64,000 nt of DNA. Origin: Sporosarcina sp. P2. Its GTDB lineage: Bacteria > Bacillota > Bacilli > Bacillales_A > Planococcaceae. Shown one piece after another: positions 53,207 to 61,963 of this stretch; position 1 is the first letter of the stretch; the number at the start of each line of letters is the position of its first letter. Location: contig NZ_PDYY01000007.1 in assembly GCF_002743255.1 (NCBI RefSeq), positions 120,761-184,760 of the forward strand. Direction: 5' to 3'. A model generated the notes under the pieces. It did no database searches. It saw nothing but the letters and a program-made list of their open reading frames with translations, and had not been told where the DNA came from. The position numbers and the translations under genes were made by a program.

Positions 53207-54115
53207 ATGGCGAACGGAAAAAAGATTGGGTTTATCGGTCTCGGGAATATGGGTTTTCCGATGGCTAAGAATTTATTGGGACATGGCTATACCATATTTG
53301 CTTTAGATATCAATAAGGAATCCGAAAAACGATTTGCAGAAATGGGTGGGCATGTAGGGATGACGACTACTTCGCTGCTAGAAGAAGTAGATCTGGTTTT
53401 CACTAGTTTACCTACTCCTGCTATTGCGGAAAGTGTGTATTTAGGAGAGGACGGAATTGTTCATAATTGTACCAAGCCATTGGTATTAGTGGACTTGAGT
53501 ACGATTTCACCTGAACTGAACAGAAAGATTGAGCAAGAAGCGCTGAAACTGGGTCTTGAATATCTAGGCGCTCCAGTCAGTGGTAGTGTTAGTGGGGCGG
53601 AAAACGCTACGTTATCGATTATGGTCGGTGGTGAAAAAGATACGTTTGAATCGATATTGCCTTATCTAGAGGCTATTGGATCGAACGTCTTCCATGTAGG
53701 GAACGATCCGGGTGTGGGTACTATTGTGAAGCTCATCAATAATATGATGGCCGGTATCCATAATCAAGCTGTTGCGGAAGCGCTTTCACTTGCGAAGCTT
53801 GCGGGTGTGGATCAGGACATCGTCTATGACATCATCAAGGTCAGCTCGGGCGCAAGTTCTATTCTTACACGTAACTACAAGACGTATATTTCACAGGATG
53901 AGTATACGAAAGGTGCTTTCACGACTTCATTACTATTAAAAGATTTGAAGCTTGCGAAACACGTATCGGATTCTCTTGACGGGGAGCTACCGATTGCGTC
54001 GCAACTTATTGAGTATTATGAAGCGGAAGTAGAAAAGGGTCACGCGCATGATGATATGTCTTCTTCGTATTTGATGATCCAAGATAAGTTGAATAAGCAA
54101 AAGCAAAACGTATAA
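53207..54115 (+). CDS. 3-hydroxyisobutyrate / tartronate-semialdehyde reductase family dehydrogenase
   Basis: A 302-residue beta-hydroxyacid dehydrogenase. It has the N-terminal NAD(P) motif KIGFIGLGNMGFPMAKNLL, then DLSTISPELN, the substrate motif GAPVSGSVSGAENATLSIMVGG and the catalytic-Lys region GTIVKLINNMMAG. Members oxidise 3-hydroxyisobutyrate or reduce tartronate semialdehyde. Followed at 33 nt by a methylmalonate-semialdehyde dehydrogenase-like gene, a pairing typical of valine or beta-hydroxyacid catabolism (3-hydroxyisobutyrate to methylmalonate semialdehyde to propionyl-CoA). RBS GGGGGAG precedes the ATG. Confidence 0.85.
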   Translation: MANGKKIGFIGLGNMGFPMAKNLLGHGYTIFALDINKESEKRFAEMGGHVGMTTTSLLEEVDLVFTSLPTPAIAESVYLGEDGIVHNCTKPLVLVDLSTISPELNRKIEQEALKLGLEYLGAPVSGSVSGAENATLSIMVGGEKDTFESILPYLEAIGSNVFHVGNDPGVGTIVKLINNMMAGIHNQAVAEALSLAKLAGVDQDIVYDIIKVSSGASSILTRNYKTYISQDEYTKGAFTTSLLLKDLKLAKHVSDSLDGELPIASQLIEYYEAEVEKGHAHDDMSSSYLMIQDKLNKQKQNV

Positions 54116-54148
54116 CAAAATTCACTATAAATTGGGAGGAATGGACCT

Positions 54149-55663
54149 ATGCAAAAAACAGATGTTCAGACATTAACTCATTTTATTAATGGAGAAGAAG
54201 TAGAAGGTAAAAGCGGACGATTTGGAGATGTGTTTAATCCGTCTACTGGAGAGAAGATTGCGCAAGTTCCACTCGCTTCCACAGAAGAAGTGAATGAAGT
54301 GGTGAAACTAGCGAAAGAAGGTTTTACCCATTGGTCGAAGGTTTCGGTTGGTAAACGAATGGAAGTTCTTCATAAATTCCGTGCGTTACTTCTGGAAAAC
54401 ACAGAAAGGCTAGCCTATGCGATAGGTGAAGAAAACGGAAAAACGCTCTCCGATGCAACAGGTGAAATCACACGCGGGATTGAGTCGGTGGATTTTGCGC
54501 TTGGCGCTCCACACCTATTAAAAGGTGAGCATTCCGTGGATGTAGGAGGCGAGATCAACTCCTATTCCATGCACAAGCCTTTGGGTGTCGTGACATGTAT
54601 TTCACCGTTTAACTTCCCAGTCATGGTACCTGTTGCGATGAGTACGATGGCAGTAGCGGTAGGGAACGCCATGATTCTGAAACCTTCAGAAAAAGTTCCT
54701 CATTCCGCATTGATTCTGGCAGAGCTTTGGTCAGAAGCAGGGTTGCCAGCGGGTGTTTGGAATGTGGTCAATGGCGATAAAGAGGCGGTGGATGCATTGC
54801 TTACGAACCAAGACGTGATGGCTGTGAGTTTTGTCGGTTCGACGAGAGTAGCGGAAGCAGTTTATGAAAAAGGAACGAAACATCATAAGCGTGTCCAGGC
54901 ATTTGGTGGCGGAAAGAATAATATGGTCATCATGCCGGATGCAGATATCGACACAGCGGTGAATTCATTCCTCGGCGCAGCATACGGTGCCGCATCACAA
55001 CGATGTATGGCGGTTTCTACTGCCATTCCTGTTGGGGAGAAAACAGCTGACGCGTTCGTTGCGAAGCTCGCAGAAAAAGTAAGCGAGCTAAAAATCGGAA
55101 GGTTCGATGACAATGAAGCAGACTTCGGCCCATTGATCAGTGCAGAAGCAAAAGCGAGCGTTGTACAATCCATTGATCTGGCGGTAAAGGAAGGAGCCGT
55201 TCTAGTAGCGGACGGACGAAACCCTAACGTGGCGAATGATGATGGCTATTACTTGGCGCCGACATTGCTTGATCATGTGACTCCAGATATGAATGTCTAT
55301 AAAGAAGAAGTATTCGGTCCTGCTCGAATTGTAGTGAGAGTGGAGACGCTTGAAGAAGCAATCGATTTGATCAATGAACATGAATACGGAAACGGTGTGA
55401 CGATCTTTACCGACAGTGGTAAAGCAGCACGAACGTTTACTGATCAAATTGAAGTCGGAATGGTCGGAGTGAATGTGCCGATTCCGATTCCGGTTGGCTA
55501 CCATAACTTCGGTGGATGGAAACGCTCCAGATTTGGCGAAGGGCAAATGTTTGGTCCTGATACAGTTCGTTTCTTCACGAAAACGAAAACGGTGTCCGAG
55601 AGATGGTTCGACACTGCCTATAATGAGGAAAGCCAAACCGATTTCGATTTACCAAGTAGCTGA
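54149..55663 (+). CDS. mmsA: CoA-acylating methylmalonate-semialdehyde dehydrogenase-like ALDH
   Basis: A 504-residue aldehyde dehydrogenase of the MmsA type. SPFNFPVMVP (cofactor pocket), LKPSEKVPHSA, SFVGSTRVAEAVYEKG and the catalytic Cys in ASQRCMAVS (near 289) are present. MmsA enzymes oxidise methylmalonate or malonate semialdehyde to propionyl- or acetyl-CoA. It lies directly behind the hydroxyacid dehydrogenase and before a permease. A second, more distant paralog is at 59171-60631. RBS GGGAGGAATGG precedes the ATG; a terminator follows. Confidence 0.85.
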   Translation: MQKTDVQTLTHFINGEEVEGKSGRFGDVFNPSTGEKIAQVPLASTEEVNEVVKLAKEGFTHWSKVSVGKRMEVLHKFRALLLENTERLAYAIGEENGKTLSDATGEITRGIESVDFALGAPHLLKGEHSVDVGGEINSYSMHKPLGVVTCISPFNFPVMVPVAMSTMAVAVGNAMILKPSEKVPHSALILAELWSEAGLPAGVWNVVNGDKEAVDALLTNQDVMAVSFVGSTRVAEAVYEKGTKHHKRVQAFGGGKNNMVIMPDADIDTAVNSFLGAAYGAASQRCMAVSTAIPVGEKTADAFVAKLAEKVSELKIGRFDDNEADFGPLISAEAKASVVQSIDLAVKEGAVLVADGRNPNVANDDGYYLAPTLLDHVTPDMNVYKEEVFGPARIVVRVETLEEAIDLINEHEYGNGVTIFTDSGKAARTFTDQIEVGMVGVNVPIPIPVGYHNFGGWKRSRFGEGQMFGPDTVRFFTKTKTVSERWFDTAYNEESQTDFDLPSS

Positions 55664-55672
55664 TTAACCATA

Positions 55673-55709
55673 AGCAGGATCGTAGTGACTAATTAACTTC
55701 TATCCTGCT
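55673..55709 (+). terminator. Terminator between mmsA and permease genes
   Basis: AGCAGGAT/ATCCTGCT stem with a 21-nt loop, followed by ATTTTTC. Confidence 0.7.
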
Positions 55710-55771
55710 ATTTTTCTATACTAAAGTAGTTTCAATTTAAGTCGTACATTGCCAGTTGGAGGAGGGGTAGT

Positions 55772-56983
55772 ATGCTAGGGATATTCATAGGCTTAGTGTT
55801 ACTAATGGTATTAGCTTATAGAGGTTGGTCGATCATCTGGATTGCACCTATTTGTGCAGGAATCGTTGCTTTGTTCGGTGGATTGAACTTGCTTGACGCT
55901 TATACAGATACCTATATGACAGGTTTCGTGAACTTTGCAAAGCAATGGTTTCCAGTATTTTTACTAGGGGCGATTTTCGGGAAGTTGATGGAGTATAGTG
56001 GAATGGCTCATTCAGTAGCTATCGGGATTTCCCGCGTTTTTGGTAAAGAGCGTGCGGTCATTGGTGTCATTGTGGCAGCCAGTGTTTTGGCCTACGGTGG
56101 CGTGAGTGTGTTCGTGGTAGTGTTCGCGGTCTATCCATTGGCACTTAATATGTTCCGCGAAGCGAATATTAGCAGACGTCTTCTTCCAGGAACGATTGTG
56201 GCAGGGATGATGACATTTACCATGACGGCACTACCGGGTACGCCGCAAATCCAAAATCTAATTCCGACACAGTACTTTCATACGACAGCGGCAGCCGCTC
56301 CGATTATCGGACTTGTTTCATCCGCATTCATGATTATCTGTTCGATCGTGTATTTGAATCATAGAGTACGAGTGTTAAGAGAAGCGGGGGAAGTCTTCGA
56401 AGAACGTGAAGAGGATTTGAATGCAAAACCGCGCACGAAGTATCCCCATATCATTCTTTCATTACTACCTTTACTGGCTGTCATTATTACATTGAACTTT
56501 TTTAAATGGGATATTGTCATAGCGTTGACAACGGGAATTATTCTCATTTTACTCATTTCTATTAAAGAATTCAAAGGCTTCACAAAAGCCGTAAACAGTG
56601 GCGCCAGCGATTCGGTCATGGCGATGATCAACACCAGTGCTGCAGTAGGATTTGGAACAATCGTCCGATCGGTTCCAGGCTTTGAAAAGTTAAGCGACGC
56701 AATTTTAGGAATCAACGCGAACCCTTTAATCTCTGAAGCAATTGCGGTAAACGTATTGGCAGGAGCGACGGGGTCGGCTTCTGGAGGTTTGGGTATTACA
56801 TTAGAAGCGTTAGGCTCGCACTACTATGAGGTTGCGACCACTACGGGTCCAGCACCTGAAGCCTTTCACCGCATTGCATCTATTGCTTCGGGTGGATTGG
56901 ATTCTCTTCCTCACAACGGGGCGATTTCGTGTGAGCGTACCAGGTCCCCACACAATTCAAGAACTATTCAGACAATTGTTTAA
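55772..56983 (+). pseudogene. GntP-family permease, truncated by a REP-RAYT insertion
   Basis: A 403-codon frame. Residues 1-388 are a GntP-type transporter with many helices: KQWFPVFLLGAIFGKLMEYSG, ASVLAYGGVSVFVVVFAVYPL and GTPQIQNLIPTQYFHTTAAAAP are typical, and the last native part is IASGGLDSLPHNGA. GntP proteins are usually about 440-450 residues, ending in two more helices. Here the native frame is replaced after DSLPHNGA by repeat-derived codons (ISCERTRSPHNS) and a stop. It is therefore inactive or altered. A frame at 63922-64000 reads like the missing end. Confidence 0.8.
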
Positions 56984-56995
56984 GTATTGCTAAGG

Positions 56996-57024
56996 AGACT
57001 TCTTGACCAACAGGTTAGAAGTCT
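56996..57024. terminator. Terminator-like hairpin inside the RAYT unit
   Basis: AGACTTCT/AGAAGTCT with a 13-nt loop and T run. The same AGACTTCTTG sequence recurs at 63804 in the truncated RAYT copy. Confidence 0.55.
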
Positions 57025-57062
57025 TTTTGCATGTTGTTGAATCAGAATCTCTGTTAGTAGAG

Positions 57063-57668
57063 TTACGTGGGCATTTCTAGAATGTCCTGACTATTGTAGA
57101 TGTTCAATATTTCTTCTGTTTCCATCAAACAATAGTTAACGTAAGCTTCTGTGGTTTTCTTGAATGGTGGAGGTAGGCAGTCGGGGAGTTTTGATGTATC
57201 CAGATAAGGATAAGGTGACGGAGTAGAAGAATGGTAGTTGGGGAATGTACTAAATGGGTATTCAGCCAAATGTTTGACCATAGGTGTTTTTGTTGCAATC
57301 GGATTTCGGTGAATATAGCGGCTTACGGCCAGCATTGCATATGTAGATTTTACTTCCTTAGAATAATATCGCCCTTGGTAAAGCTGTCCGACATAGCCGT
57401 AACGTTTAGAGTAGTAATCGCTGTATTTTCGATTGATATGCCGCATGATTTTGGATAGATTGTCCTCAGATTGTAGTAGAATATGATAGTGATTTGTCAT
57501 GATACAGAACGCAACAACAGTAAAATGATAATCGATCGATGCATGGCCTATGCAGCGCATCAGATGTAGCATATCCTCTTCGGTAGAGTAGATATTCTGT
57601 CTGTTATTGCCACGCATAACGACATGGTAGTATACACTTGGCCGCCAATTCCGTTTACGTCTTGCCAT
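57063..57668 (-). CDS. Intact REP-associated tyrosine transposase (RAYT)
   Basis: A 201-residue HUH/Y1 transposase of the TnpA-REP group. It has MARRKRNWRPSVYYHVVMRG, the HUH pair in CIMTNHYHILLQSEDN (His residues near 62 and 64), and RKYSDYYSKRYGYVGQLYQG with the catalytic Tyr region (about 85-100). The C-terminus YPYLDTSKLPDCLPPPF is longer than in IS200 TnpA. It cleaves REP palindrome DNA as single strand. Two in-frame relatives in the window are dead (17529-18128) or truncated (63.8 kb), so this is the likely enzyme acting on all REP copies here. Confidence 0.9.
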   Translation of the reverse strand: MARRKRNWRPSVYYHVVMRGNNRQNIYSTEEDMLHLMRCIGHASIDYHFTVVAFCIMTNHYHILLQSEDNLSKIMRHINRKYSDYYSKRYGYVGQLYQGRYYSKEVKSTYAMLAVSRYIHRNPIATKTPMVKHLAEYPFSTFPNYHSSTPSPYPYLDTSKLPDCLPPPFKKTTEAYVNYCLMETEEILNIYNSQDILEMPT

Positions 57669-57893
57669 TGATCTCTCCTCCTATTAGTTTGTGAATCTAT
57701 TGAGTATAGAGGAGAAGTTTCATTTTGGTCAAAAGGACGAAATGGAATTTTGGAAAACAGAAAGTGCATACGAGTCCTATTTTAAGTTTGAAGAATTGAA
57801 TCTTTGCCGCTATTACAGTAGAAGATTTCAATTTCTATATATTTTGGGATTTGAATTGTATGAGAATTGTGTGGGGACCTGGTACCATCCCCA

Positions 57894-57922
57894 AAGACCG
57901 TGGTATGGAAACCCACGGTCTG
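57894..57922. terminator. Hairpin upstream of the iron-ADH end
   Basis: AGACCGTGG/CCACGGTCT stem with a 10-nt loop. It lacks a T run, so whether it terminates is unsure. Confidence 0.35.
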
Positions 57923-57982
57923 AAACAGAAGGTACTATGTCTTGAGCGAATACATTTTTAGTAGGCATGAATTTTACTGGAT

Positions 57983-59137
57983 TTAATAAGCCGCTTTGAA
58001 GATTTGAATAATGTCATCTTGTGTTCCCTGAATAGGATTACTTCCTGCATTGCCATCTTCCAATGCCAGTTTTGACATTAACTCAAAATCGGAGGACTTA
58101 ACGCCAAGTTCTTGCAGGTTAGTAGGGATCTTGACATCCTTTGATAGGTTTTTAATGGCTTCGATTGCTTTGAACGCTGCATCTCTTTTAGAAATCCCTT
58201 CGATGTTTTCTCCCATAAACTCTGCCATGTTCGCGAATTTATCCAAGTTGGAAATCATATTGTATTCCAGAACATGTGGTAGCAAGACAGCGTTCGCTAC
58301 ACCATGGGGGATATCGTAAAGTCCGCCCAATTGATGTGCCATAGCATGGACATAGCCGAGTCCTGCATTGTTAAATGCCATACCGGCAAGCAAGGAGGCG
58401 TTCGCCATATTGTCCCGCGCAGTTATATTGTGTCCATACGCAACGGCTTGCCGTAAGTTATCGGAAATAAGTTTGATGGCTTGAATGGCCATGGCGTCCG
58501 TGACGGCATTTGCGCCAAGCGATATATACGATTCAACAGCATGGGTTAAAGCGTCCATACCTGTAGCGGCGGTTAAGCCTGCAGGTTTGTCAATCATCAA
58601 TTGTGGGTCATTGATCGATACGAGTGGTGTATTTCTCCAACTGACAATAACATACTTGATTTTCTTCTCTGCATTCGTGATCACGCAGTGACGCGTTACT
58701 TCACTTCCTGTTCCTGCAGTTGTGTTGACACAGACAATGGGTGGCAACGGGTTTTGTAATTTTTCAATTCCTGCATAATCCTCGTATAAATCACCGTCAT
58801 GTGTGGCGGCAATGCCTATTCCTTTACCACAGTCATGCGCACTGCCTCCGCCGACTGTGACAATCAAATCGCAATTTTCTTCTTCAAACACTTTCAAACC
58901 GTCATGAATATTGTAATCTTTAGGATTTGGTTCTACTCCGTCAAAGTAGGCAACGTTGATCCCGGCCTTATTCAAAGAGTTGACGACTTTCGTTACAGGG
59001 CCATTATCCATTTCTTTTAGGAATTTGTCTGTGACGATTAATGCTTTTTTGCCACCTAGTATTGCACAGCGTTCACCTACTACTTCCACTGAACCATTGC
59101 CAAAAAAGTTTACTGTTGGCGCGAAAAAATCATACAT
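57983..59137 (-). CDS. Iron-containing alcohol dehydrogenase 1
   Basis: A 384-residue group III iron alcohol dehydrogenase. It has VTVGGGSAHDCGKGIGI (NAD loop), TTAGTGSEVTRHCVI and the metal ligands in GMDALTHAVESY, GLGYVHAMAHQLGG and DIPHGVANAVLLPHV. Related to 1,3-propanediol, methanol (Bacillus-type) or butanol dehydrogenases; substrate undetermined. It is the last gene of a minus-strand operon: regulator, ADH2, MmsA-like, ADH1. RBS AAAGGAGG lies 7 nt upstream. Confidence 0.9.
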   Translation of the reverse strand: MYDFFAPTVNFFGNGSVEVVGERCAILGGKKALIVTDKFLKEMDNGPVTKVVNSLNKAGINVAYFDGVEPNPKDYNIHDGLKVFEEENCDLIVTVGGGSAHDCGKGIGIAATHDGDLYEDYAGIEKLQNPLPPIVCVNTTAGTGSEVTRHCVITNAEKKIKYVIVSWRNTPLVSINDPQLMIDKPAGLTAATGMDALTHAVESYISLGANAVTDAMAIQAIKLISDNLRQAVAYGHNITARDNMANASLLAGMAFNNAGLGYVHAMAHQLGGLYDIPHGVANAVLLPHVLEYNMISNLDKFANMAEFMGENIEGISKRDAAFKAIEAIKNLSKDVKIPTNLQELGVKSSDFELMSKLALEDGNAGSNPIQGTQDDIIQIFKAAY

Positions 59138-59170
59138 AATTAATCCTCCTTTATTATGGTGATCAGTCTT

Positions 59171-60631
59171 TTATTCCCAACGACCCGTAAGTACTTTCTG
59201 GCGTGTATAGAAATTCAGTCCGTCTTTACCGTTCGCATGAAGATCACCATAGAAGGAATCTTTCCAACCGGAGAACGGGAAGAAGGCCATCGGTGCAGGA
59301 ACGCCGATATTTAAACCGAGCATTCCAGCATCGATGTTTTCGCGGAAATTACGCACATTTCCGCCGTCTTTTGTAAAGATACAAGCACCGTTAGCGAATC
59401 TGGATTTGTTTGATAGTTGGATCGCTTCATCCAAGTTTTTAACGCGGCTGATCGATAAAACAGGTGCGAAAATTTCGTCTTGCCAAATCTTCATTTCGCT
59501 CGTTACATGATCGAAGATCGTCGGGCCGACAAAGTATCCTTTTCCTCTAGCCGCGCTATCTTCTCTACCGTCGCGAATCAGAGTAGCACCTTCATTTTCT
59601 CCTGTTGCGATGTATTGCTCTGTTTTTTCTTTATGTGCGTCGCGAATAACAGGCCCAAGGAAAATACCTTCATCTAAACCGTTTCCGATTGTCAGTTCAT
59701 TCGCTCTGTTGCGTAATGTTTCAACGAATTCATCCGCAATCGCATCTTCAACCGCAACGACTGAACAAGCCATGCAACGTTCACCTGCTGAACCGAACGC
59801 TGCGTTAATAATTTGTGTGGCGGCATTGTCTAAGTTCGCATCTTTTAATACGATGGAGTGGTTTTTTGCTCCTGCGAGTGCTTGCACGCGTTTTAAGTTA
59901 TCTGTTCCACGCTTGTACACGTACTCGGCAACAGGCTGAGATCCCACGAATGAAATGGCAGCGACTTGTTCGTGATCTAGCATGCCATTCACTACGTCAT
60001 GTGCTCCGTGTACAATATTAAATACACCTTTAGGTAAGCCAGCTTCATCAAGTAGTTCAGCTAAGCGGTTTGCTAGCATAGGTGTACGCTCAGATGGCTT
60101 GAGTACAAACGTATTACCTGTTGCGATGGCCATCGGGAACATCCAGCAAGGTACCATCATCGGGAAGTTAAAGGGTGTGATTCCACCGATGACACCAATC
60201 GGATAGCGATACGTTCCGGATTCCAAACCTACAGCGACGGACGGTAAGTTATCGCCCATCATCAATGTAGGGGCTCCTGTAGCAAATTCTACACATTCAA
60301 TTCCGCGCAGTACTTCACCGTGCGCTTCGGTAAAGTTCTTTCCGTTTTCGACAGTGATGATCCTAGCGAGTTCATCCCAGTGTTCCACTAATAGTTGTTG
60401 GTATTTGAAGAGAATACGTGCGCGACGTGGAACGGCTACTTCTTTCCACGTAACGAATGCCTCATTTGCAGCTTGCACTGCAGTATCTAAATCTTCTTTT
60501 GTCGAGATCGGAACATATGCCACTATCTCTCCAGTTGCAGGATTAAATACAGGCTCTGTCTGATCAGTCGAAGCAGATACCCATTCACCGTTAATATAGT
60601 TTTGTACTGTTAGTGTCGAATTCGTAGTCAT
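59171..60631 (-). CDS. MmsA-like CoA-acylating aldehyde dehydrogenase 2
   Basis: A 486-residue aldehyde dehydrogenase similar to methylmalonate-semialdehyde dehydrogenase. It has [49 protein letters not shown] and the catalytic Cys in [13 protein letters not shown] (near 284). Distinct from the 54149 gene, as the Q-x-x-E pocket and C-terminus differ. Paired on each side with an iron alcohol dehydrogenase, so the operon can convert an alcohol to an aldehyde to an acyl-CoA. RBS AGGAGGTC precedes the ATG. Confidence 0.85.
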   Translation of the reverse strand: MTTNSTLTVQNYINGEWVSASTDQTEPVFNPATGEIVAYVPISTKEDLDTAVQAANEAFVTWKEVAVPRRARILFKYQQLLVEHWDELARIITVENGKNFTEAHGEVLRGIECVEFATGAPTLMMGDNLPSVAVGLESGTYRYPIGVIGGITPFNFPMMVPCWMFPMAIATGNTFVLKPSERTPMLANRLAELLDEAGLPKGVFNIVHGAHDVVNGMLDHEQVAAISFVGSQPVAEYVYKRGTDNLKRVQALAGAKNHSIVLKDANLDNAATQIINAAFGSAGERCMACSVVAVEDAIADEFVETLRNRANELTIGNGLDEGIFLGPVIRDAHKEKTEQYIATGENEGATLIRDGREDSAARGKGYFVGPTIFDHVTSEMKIWQDEIFAPVLSISRVKNLDEAIQLSNKSRFANGACIFTKDGGNVRNFRENIDAGMLGLNIGVPAPMAFFPFSGWKDSFYGDLHANGKDGLNFYTRQKVLTGRWE

Positions 60632-60664
60632 ATAAATGACCTCCTAGTGTAATGATGTGTCAAA

Positions 60665-61840
60665 TTAAAATTGGTATTCATAACATACTTGATACAAGTC
60701 CTCAATGGTCTCTTGTGAAGGTGTTTTAGGATTATTGCCGGGACTCCCGCTATCGATTGCGTCTTTTGACATCTTAGTGAGAACGCTTACAAATTCTTTG
60801 CGAGGGATTCCCCATTTTTCGAGATTCGGGATATCTAATGATTTGCATAAGTTTTTCACGGATTGTACCGCAATGTCTGCAGCATCTTCATCTGATAATT
60901 CCGATGCTTCGGGAGAAAAGATTCTACCGATATCTGCCAGTCTATCAATACATGAATCTTTGCTATATTCCAGTATGGCAGGCAACAGCATCGCATTCGA
61001 GAAACCGTGCGGTACATCAAATAGAGCACCAATAGGTCGGGACATGCCATGGACTAAACAGACAGATGCATTGGAAAAAGCACTTCCAGCTTGGAGGGCA
61101 GCGAGTGACATGCCTTCTCGCGCTTCAATATTTTGACCGTCCGTGAATGCTGCTTGCAAGTTCTTTGAAATTAACTGGATTGCCGACAAAGCCATCATAT
61201 CTGTCATCGGATGAGACTTTTTGGATATGTAGGCTTCAATCGCATGACTCAGTGCGTCTACACCCGTCGCAGCTGTGACCTTTTGCGGAGATGAGAGAGT
61301 CAGCAACGGATCGACGATGGCTATATTCGGCATGAAAGCAGGTTGTTTAATCATCATCTTGACAGTCGTTGCCGAATTTGTGATCACTGTTACGTCAGTT
61401 GCTTCTGAACCGGTTCCTGCAGTAGTCGGAATGGCGATATGAGGTACAGGTGTGATGTGCGCAATTTTCTTCATGCCTACGTACTCTTCAATATTTCCCC
61501 CGTTAGTCGCGACGACTGCAACCGCTTTCGCTGTATCGATACAGCTTCCGCCACCCAATGAAATGATTAAGTCACACTTTTCGTCTTGATACAATTGCAA
61601 TGCCTCTTCTACATATTGGTCATTTGGTTCGGAGGCTACGCCAAGAAAAACGACACTATTAACGGAATGTTCCAATAATTTATCTTGGCAATTGGCAACG
61701 TAACCGAGCGTCTGCATGATTTGATCACTGATGATCAATGCTTTTTTACCGAGAACTACTGCTCTTTCACCAACCTGTGCAAGTGCATGTTGTTGATACA
61801 ATATCGTCGACGGCATGTGAAACGTTTTGCAAGATCCCAT
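60665..61840 (-). CDS. Iron-containing alcohol dehydrogenase 2
   Basis: A 391-residue iron alcohol dehydrogenase, distant from ADH1. The NAD loop is ISLGGGSCIDTAKAVAVV, with TTAGTGSEATDVTVI and metal ligands in GVDALSHAIEAYIS, CLVHGMSRPIGA and DVPHGFSNAMLL. Resembles 4-hydroxybutyrate or lactaldehyde-type alcohol dehydrogenases; substrate uncertain. It is the first enzyme gene of the operon, 122 nt after the regulator, and two dyads (61905-61926, 61942-61963) lie just upstream. Confidence 0.9.
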   Translation of the reverse strand: MGSCKTFHMPSTILYQQHALAQVGERAVVLGKKALIISDQIMQTLGYVANCQDKLLEHSVNSVVFLGVASEPNDQYVEEALQLYQDEKCDLIISLGGGSCIDTAKAVAVVATNGGNIEEYVGMKKIAHITPVPHIAIPTTAGTGSEATDVTVITNSATTVKMMIKQPAFMPNIAIVDPLLTLSSPQKVTAATGVDALSHAIEAYISKKSHPMTDMMALSAIQLISKNLQAAFTDGQNIEAREGMSLAALQAGSAFSNASVCLVHGMSRPIGALFDVPHGFSNAMLLPAILEYSKDSCIDRLADIGRIFSPEASELSDEDAADIAVQSVKNLCKSLDIPNLEKWGIPRKEFVSVLTKMSKDAIDSGSPGNNPKTPSQETIEDLYQVCYEYQF

Positions 61841-61904
61841 TCAGTCAGCTCCTCATCTACTATTATTTGTACTAGAGTAGTGCTTTTGAAAAGAGTAAAA
61901 TAAA

Positions 61905-61963
61905 AGTGTAGCGTTAAGGCTACACTTTTATTAATAAACTGAGTGTAGCATTCGCGCTACACT
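61905..61963. promoter_or_regulatory. Two identical-arm dyads between activator and ADH2 genes
   Basis: AGTGTAGC-N6-GCTACACT occurs twice, at 61905-61926 and 61942-61963. The second overlaps the regulator stop codon. The spacing, 65-123 nt upstream of the ADH2 start, suits activator binding. The hairpins with T-rich tails could also act as terminators of the regulator gene. Confidence 0.6.

Larger units (their letters stand above)
56934..57886. mobile_element. REP-RAYT mobile unit
   Basis: It starts with a REP copy (GTACCAGGTCCCCACACAAT, about 56936) and ends with an inverted copy at 57863-57886 (on the minus strand GGTACCAGGTCCCCACACAA). Between them is an intact RAYT gene on the minus strand. 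Left and right ends are thus inverted REP-like repeats, a typical REP-RAYT arrangement. Inserted inside the GntP permease gene. Confidence 0.75.

Noticed and set aside
61841..61905. Sigma-54 (-24/-12) promoter before ADH2
   Set aside because: No TGGCAC-N5-TTGC match was found; only a weak AAGCAC sequence.
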